Under the pieces are notes generated by a model. That model had not been told where the DNA came from, did no database searches, and saw nothing but the letters and a program-made list of their open reading frames with translations. A stretch of DNA of 64,000 nt from Rhodobacterales bacterium 52_120_T64. Lineage in GTDB: Bacteria; Pseudomonadota; Alphaproteobacteria; Rhodobacterales; Rhodobacteraceae. The translations under genes were made by a program, and so were the position numbers. The stretch lies in the NCBI GenBank assembly GCA_002162875.1, contig MABA01000024.1, positions 186,001 through 250,000 on the forward strand, given 5' to 3'. This document shows positions 60,266-64,000 of this stretch, one piece after another (the stretch's first letter is position 1; the number at the start of each line of letters is the position of its first letter).

Positions 60266-60933
60266 CCAAACTTATCTTTCAGCTTTTGCATCGCAGATCG
60301 GGTGTCCTCAACCGGAACGTCCACCGGCTTCACTTTCGCGGGTTTGGCAGGTTTCGACGGTCGCTCGGGAATAACCCGCCGCGCAACCGCGTTCATGAAG
60401 CGCGAAGCTTCCCCTTGCGCCAAATCCGGTGCGCCGTCGCCGATACCGCGCAAAACATCATCAAGCCATTCAGCATCCGATTTTGCGAAATCATGCAACA
60501 CATATGCCGCCACACGATCCTTATGTCCGGGATGCCCGATACCCAGCCGCACGCGTTGATACTCCGGTCCGATATGCTGATGCATTGACCGCAAACCGTT
60601 GTGGCCAGCATGCCCACCACCTGTTTTCACGCGACATTTGCCGGGTGCCAAATCCAATTCGTCATGGAAAACCGTGATGTCCGAGGCTTCCAACTTAAAG
60701 AACCGCATCGCCTCGCCAACCGATTGGCCAGACAGGTTCATGAAGGTTTCGGGCTTTAGCAACATAACCTTTTCGCGGCCCAATCGCCCTTCGGTCAGTT
60801 TTCCCTGAAACTTTGATCGCCACGGTGCAAAATTGTGATCGGAGGCGATTTGGTCCAGCGCCATAAACCCGATGTTATGTCGATTGCCCGCATATTTGGA
60901 GCCGGGATTTCCGAGGCCAACGAAAAGTTTCAT
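60262..60933 (-). CDS. pth: Peptidyl-tRNA hydrolase
   Basis: A 223-residue enzyme that frees tRNA from prematurely released peptidyl-tRNA. Motifs: LFVGLGNPGSKYAGNRHNIG with the catalytic His, KPETFMNLSGQSV, and HDELDLAPGKCRVKTGGGHA. The C-terminus bears a Lys/Pro-rich tail. ATG 60933 has AAGGAA upstream; a frame extends further to 61098 but overlaps rplY and does not match the family. It follows rplY behind a terminator-like hairpin. Confidence 0.96.
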   Translation of the reverse strand: MKLFVGLGNPGSKYAGNRHNIGFMALDQIASDHNFAPWRSKFQGKLTEGRLGREKVMLLKPETFMNLSGQSVGEAMRFFKLEASDITVFHDELDLAPGKCRVKTGGGHAGHNGLRSMHQHIGPEYQRVRLGIGHPGHKDRVAAYVLHDFAKSDAEWLDDVLRGIGDGAPDLAQGEASRFMNAVARRVIPERPSKPAKPAKVKPVDVPVEDTRSAMQKLKDKFG

Positions 60934-60950
60934 ATCAGGTTCCTTAAACG

Positions 60951-60978
60951 AAAAACGCGCCACCCGAGGGCAGCGCGT
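60951..60978 (-). terminator. Terminator after rplY, before pth
   Basis: On the minus strand ACGCGC / GCGCGT with an inner CCC/GGG forms a stem followed by TTTTT. It stands between rplY and pth, so pth would depend on readthrough or on its own promoter. An adjacent 8-bp palindrome (AATCTTTA / TAAAGATT, 60979-60997) lies before it. Confidence 0.8.
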
Positions 60979-61009
60979 AATCTTTAGCATAAAGATTTGG
61001 GGGTGGGAA

Positions 61010-61660
61010 TTACTCCTCGCCGCCCTCTGCATCTTCACCGACGACTTCAACTGCGTCGACTGCTGTTTCGTCTTCTTCGACCTCTTCCTCAGCGCCACGT
61101 GGGGCTGCGATGCTGGCGATAACGAAATCGCGATCCGTAATCATCGGACGTGTACCTTCAGGCAACGTGATGTCGGACATATGGATTGTGTCACCCATTT
61201 CAACTTCGGCCAGATCTACTTCGAGGTGGTCGGGAATGTTGTTCGCAGTAACTTTGAGTTCAACCTCGTTACGAACAATTACCAGTGTACCACCAGCTTT
61301 CAGGCCAACGGACTCTTCCTCGTTAAGGAATGTCACAGGAATCTGAAGGTTGATGCGGGATTTGCCGGACAGACGTAGGAAGTCTACGTGGCGGGGCAGG
61401 TCTTTAACGACGTCGCGCTGAACGCCACGACAGATCACGCGTTGCTCTTTACCTTCGACAACCAGTGTCAAAAGGGTGGCCATGAAGCCGCCTGCTTTAA
61501 GCATTTTGAAAAGTTCATTGAACTTAACTGTGATCGCGACGGGCTCTTCGCCGCCACCATAAATTACTCCGGGCACTAGGTTTTCACGGCGTGCTGCGCG
61601 GGCGGCCCCCTTGCCAGTTCCTACGCGTACCGAAGCTGCGAGAGTTGTGTTCTCAGCCAT
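61010..61660 (-). CDS. rplY: 50S ribosomal protein L25 / general stress protein Ctc
   Basis: A 216-residue L25 of the long Ctc type: 5S-rRNA-binding L25 domain (SVRVGTGKGAARAARRENLVPGVIY-like start at residues 9-33, ending about 100) followed by the TL5-type C-terminal domain (VDLAEVEMGDTIHMSDITLP) and an acidic tail rich in Glu and Asp. ATG 61660 has AGGAG 7 bases upstream. The pairing rplY-pth is widespread. Confidence 0.97.
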   Translation of the reverse strand: MAENTTLAASVRVGTGKGAARAARRENLVPGVIYGGGEEPVAITVKFNELFKMLKAGGFMATLLTLVVEGKEQRVICRGVQRDVVKDLPRHVDFLRLSGKSRINLQIPVTFLNEEESVGLKAGGTLVIVRNEVELKVTANNIPDHLEVDLAEVEMGDTIHMSDITLPEGTRPMITDRDFVIASIAAPRGAEEEVEEDETAVDAVEVVGEDAEGGEE

Positions 61661-61684
61661 TGGAATTCTCCTAAAATTAAATAC

Positions 61685-61753
61685 CGGCGATCCTCCAAGG
61701 GTGTAAGCGCCGAACGAAGTTGGCCGTATAGGAGGTTTTGCGCAGGATGTGAA
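61685..61753 (-). promoter_or_regulatory. rplY promoter and leader hairpin
   Basis: On the minus strand TTCACA (61753-61748), 17 bases and TATACG (61730-61725) make a good sigma-70 promoter, start near 61718. The leader of about 58 bases holds a hairpin CGGCG / CGCCG (61712-61708 with 61689-61685). The remaining 61760-62011 region is about 250 bases with no gene or clear signal that I can support. Confidence 0.6.
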
Positions 61754-62011
61754 GGGGATTCGTGCGGTTCCGCCAAATACCGTCATTGTTCGAAATAGCT
61801 TCATGGGCAGCGCTGGATACACTCTATCATTTGGCCATATTCATTTCGATCGGTTTTCTCGCTTTCCGAAATACGCAATGTAATTTCCACCCCCTAGGAC
61901 TGCGAAATTACCGTTGCCATTATGGTAAAATAATGTAGCTTGGGAACTAATCGTGGTGTGGGCCTTGGTAAAAATCACCTAATGTTGGGTGAAGTAGTAG
62001 GTGCTATAGTC

Positions 62012-62227
62012 ATGATTTTGAAAACTCTAGTCGAGTTTTTTCGCTCCGAGTCCGGTGCAATCTCCATAGATTTTTTGATGCTTACGGGGTTAGTGGTTAG
62101 CTTCGGAATCAGCGTTGCTGTGCTGGTTGGAGCAGGAATAAACCCGATGATGGCAAGCATGGATTTGCTTGGGACGCCCGTTGAAGATTTCAATGCCAAA
62201 TTTGTTAGTGTTGACGAGCAACGCTAA
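62012..62227 (+). CDS. Flp-like (type IVb) pilin-like small protein
   Basis: A 71-residue protein: short basic N-terminus (MILKTLVEFFRSESG) then a hydrophobic helix starting AISIDFLMLTGLVVSFGISV. This follows the Flp pilin pattern (Gly before Ala, Asp or Glu at +5, single helix), seen in many Rhodobacterales small proteins. ATG 62012 is chosen; ATG 61982 and TTG 61940 are possible. It has no neighbours from the Tad/Flp export machine, so whether it is a real pilin is uncertain. Confidence 0.6.
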   Translation: MILKTLVEFFRSESGAISIDFLMLTGLVVSFGISVAVLVGAGINPMMASMDLLGTPVEDFNAKFVSVDEQR

Positions 62228-62300
62228 CGTACTGGCAAATATACCATCCGCTTCGCGTTCGCTATCAACACTAATTTGGTTTGAGTGTTCTGTTACCTAT

Positions 62301-62400
62301 TCAAACTTGCATCTGAAATCTTCAGGTATCAACAAGTTCTCACGATCCAGTTCGGTTACCATTCGACGCCCGCACAACGCTCGATCGGCCTCCATGGACG
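62301..62400 (-). pseudogene. Decayed second copy of the lldD 3' end
   Basis: On the minus strand the frame reads MEADRALCGRR, then MVTELDRENLLIPEDFR and CKFE before a stop, closely matching the C-terminus of the intact lldD nearby (CGRRKVTELDREN and so on). At DNA level 62301-62350 and 62915-62964 agree in 48 of 50 bases, including 38 consecutive ones (62313-62350 with 62927-62964). Similarity is lost upstream of about 62400. It is a remnant without a start. The rest of 62228-62479 holds no other gene. Confidence 0.85.
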
Positions 62401-62479
62401 GGCGTTTCACACCCACACTCGGATCGTGCGCTGTCCGGTCGCTGGTGTGTTGTGTTTTGAAATCACATATTGGTCCGAG

Positions 62480-62890
62480 CTAATTCGATCGACGTTTACT
62501 TCGATAATAGTTAATTAAAAAATTGCGAGCAACAAACCTAAAGTATGCGTAGTCATCCAAATCTTCGCGTTTCACCGTGCCGTTCAGAGTAGGCAGTGGC
62601 GGTAACCAAAGAGCAAAAGTCCACAATAGTGGCATCGCGACACCAACCATCAATACAAAGAAAGAAAGTTTGTCTAGCCAATTCACAGCGTTTGGAAACA
62701 GAGGCAAATCTGCTTGCCAGAATTCAAGCAAGACAGCACAAGAATGCAACGCTATGGCTAGCAATACATTTCTAACAACTTTACGCCAAGTCAAATAGTT
62801 CTTTGTTTCGTGGGCGGTAAGTTTTTTCAAACGGCTCTTCTCTTTGATCAATAGCTTTGCCAATCTTTTGGATGCTCGCAACGTGGCCAA
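62480..62890 (-). CDS. Unknown two-to-three-span membrane protein
   Basis: About 136 residues. A Lys/Arg-rich N-terminus (LAKLLIKEKSRLKKLTAHETK) is followed by two hydrophobic stretches (NVLLAIALHSCAVLLEF and LSFFVLMVGVAMPLLWTFAL) and a charged C-terminus ending in RSKRRSN. Start would be TTG 62890 with no clear ribosome-binding site, and there is no ATG nearby. I do not recognise the family. It is sandwiched between intact lldD and the remnant lldD end, and its composition looks A/T-richer than lldD (by eye). Confidence 0.55.
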   Translation of the reverse strand: MATLRASKRLAKLLIKEKSRLKKLTAHETKNYLTWRKVVRNVLLAIALHSCAVLLEFWQADLPLFPNAVNWLDKLSFFVLMVGVAMPLLWTFALWLPPLPTLNGTVKREDLDDYAYFRFVARNFLINYYRSKRRSN

Positions 62891-62904
62891 TTTTTACGCC
62901 GCCA

Positions 62905-64000
62905 TCAAGGCTTCTCAAACTTGCCCCTGAAATCTTCAGGTATCAACAAGTTCTCACGATCCAGCTCTGTCACCTTCCGCCGGCCACAAAGTGCCATGGT
63001 TTTGTCTAGCTCCATGTGGATAATCTCTAGCGCCTTCGTCACACCTGCTTGCCCCATCGCGCCAAGGCCATAGATATACGCCCGCCCGATGTAGACCCCC
63101 TTGGCCCCCAACGCCAGCGCCTTTAGTACGTCTTGTCCCGAGCGGATGCCACTGTCGAAATGCACCTCGATATCGTCGCCAACCGCGTCGATAATATCCG
63201 GTAACATGCGGATCGCCGACATCGCGCCGTCCAACTGCCGCCCACCGTGGTTGGAAACAACAATCGCATCCGCACCGGATTTCACCGCCAGTTTCGCGTC
63301 TTCAACGTCTAGTATACCCTTAATAATCAGCGGCCCGCCCCAGCGTTCCTTTATCCAGGCCACATGGTCCCAGGTCAATTTCTGTTCAAACTGCTTGGCC
63401 GTCCATTCAGCCAGCGTTCCCATATCGTCTACATTGCTGACGTGGCCAACGATATTGCGGAACTCGTGGTTTTTCGTACCCAGCATTCCCAGCGCCCAAC
63501 GTGGCTTGGTCGCCATATTGATGATATTCTTGATCGTCAACTTGGGAGGGGCGCCCAAACTGTTGCGCACATCCGCATGCCGTTGCCCCAGCAGTTGCAA
63601 ATCGAGCGTCAGCACCAGCGCGGAACAACCCGCGGCCTTGGCGCGATCAATCAGATCGTTGATATAGTCGTGGTCGCGCATCACATAAAGTTGGAACCAG
63701 AACGGCTTGGTCGTCGCGGCGGCCACATCCTCGATCGAACAAATCGACATTGTCGAGAGGATATACGGCACGCCAAAAGCCTCGGCAGCGCGTGCGGCTT
63801 TGATCTCGCCATCCGCTGACTGCATACCGCCCAAACCGATAGGGGCCAGCGCCACCGGCATCGATACGTCCTGTCCAACCATCGTGCTAGCGGTGGAGCG
63901 ATCTGACATATCCACGGCCACTTTCTGACGCAGATAGATTTCCGCGAAATCCGACGTGTTTTCGCGGAAAGTCTGTTCCGTCCAAGAGCCACTCTCGGCA
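62905..64000 (-). CDS. lldD: FMN-dependent L-lactate dehydrogenase family protein, 5' end cut
   Basis: Alpha-hydroxy-acid oxidising enzyme; best fit is quinone-linked L-lactate dehydrogenase. 364 residues are visible and the frame stays open to base 64000, so the N-terminus (about 20-30 residues) lies outside. FMN-site segments: PVALAPIGLGGMQSADGE, YILSTMSICSIEDV, FQLYVMRDHDY and the catalytic His/Arg stretch VVSNHGGRQLDGA, then DSGIRSGQDVLKALALGA. The end is LLIPEDFRGKFEKP. The exact substrate (lactate, glycolate or mandelate) cannot be settled. Confidence 0.9.
   Translation of the reverse strand, partial: AESGSWTEQTFRENTSDFAEIYLRQKVAVDMSDRSTASTMVGQDVSMPVALAPIGLGGMQSADGEIKAARAAEAFGVPYILSTMSICSIEDVAAATTKPFWFQLYVMRDHDYINDLIDRAKAAGCSALVLTLDLQLLGQRHADVRNSLGAPPKLTIKNIINMATKPRWALGMLGTKNHEFRNIVGHVSNVDDMGTLAEWTAKQFEQKLTWDHVAWIKERWGGPLIIKGILDVEDAKLAVKSGADAIVVSNHGGRQLDGAMSAIRMLPDIIDAVGDDIEVHFDSGIRSGQDVLKALALGAKGVYIGRAYIYGLGAMGQAGVTKALEIIHMELDKTMALCGRRKVTELDRENLLIPEDFRGKFEKP

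Noticed and set aside
60934-61098. Extended N-terminus of Pth
   Set aside because: It would overlap rplY and include the terminator hairpin; Pth normally begins at MKLFVGLGNPG.
1-64000. CRISPR arrays, insertion sequences, integrases, prophage or plasmid genes
   Set aside because: No regularly spaced repeats, transposase, integrase or phage-like proteins were seen on either strand.

Overview
The window reads as a chromosomal segment of a marine-type alphaproteobacterium, most likely a Rhodobacterales (Roseobacter-group) member. The support is gene content and order: petP-petR beside ilvE, rimP-nusA-ylxR-infB, hslV and hslU, rsfS-rlmH-gpmI-ctpA-rppH, glcDEF, a 41-residue L36, a DinB with an N-terminal cysteine pair, and a NarR-type nitrate regulator. 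Base composition looks mid-50s % G+C by eye (not calculated). Both ends cut genes: xylA loses its N-terminus on the left and lldD its N-terminus on the right. I see no insertion sequence, CRISPR array, phage or plasmid region.

Layout. 1-1080: partial xylA. 1307-12875: a complete membrane-bound nitrate respiration locus. narK1-narK2-narG-narH-narJ-narI and a parvulin isomerase run leftward, and a divergent Crp/Fnr-type narR runs rightward. An exact FNR-type box is placed to activate narK1 and a second box overlaps the narR promoter. 12922-14886: two Tad-type pseudopilin genes without the rest of a Tad machine. 15087-18786: DUF3422 protein, mutL and lspA. 18953-21126: MATE exporter and RutR-like TetR regulator. 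21138-26680: the rimP-nusA-ylxR-infB operon, whose promoter is followed by an intrinsic terminator shape just before rimP. 26778-31087: trpB, then hslV, a multipass membrane protein and hslU, overlapping one another, behind a heat-shock-type promoter.

31120-35729: PhnA-like protein, petR-petP, ilvE, a 53-residue membrane micro-protein coupled to a nucleoside hydrolase, rsfS (apparently with a non-ATG start) and rlmH. 35790-39275: gpmI, ctpA, rppH. 39279-46607: DUF1285 protein, then a tightly overlapped MoxR / DUF58 / DUF4159 / large membrane protein operon. 46604-53005: DUF599 protein, glycolate oxidase glcDEF, an IMPACT-family protein and rmuC. 53001-53636: hsp20 with a sigma-32-like promoter, a ROSE-type RNA thermometer leader and a terminator. 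53741-56477: a pseudo-caspase with two peptidoglycan-binding domains, a LysE exporter and an Lrp regulator. 56494-61730: rpmJ, tRNA-Val(GAC), N-formylglutamate amidohydrolase, dinB, DUF2332 protein, pth and rplY. 62012-64000: a Flp-like pilin, a decayed second copy of the lldD 3' end, an unknown membrane protein and lldD.

No clearly new defence or mobile system is present. The most interesting points are regulatory or architectural: the two FNR-type boxes, the rimP leader, the ROSE leader of hsp20, the membrane protein embedded between HslV and HslU, the MoxR operon, the dead caspase-like protein, and the lldD direct repeat flanking an orphan gene.
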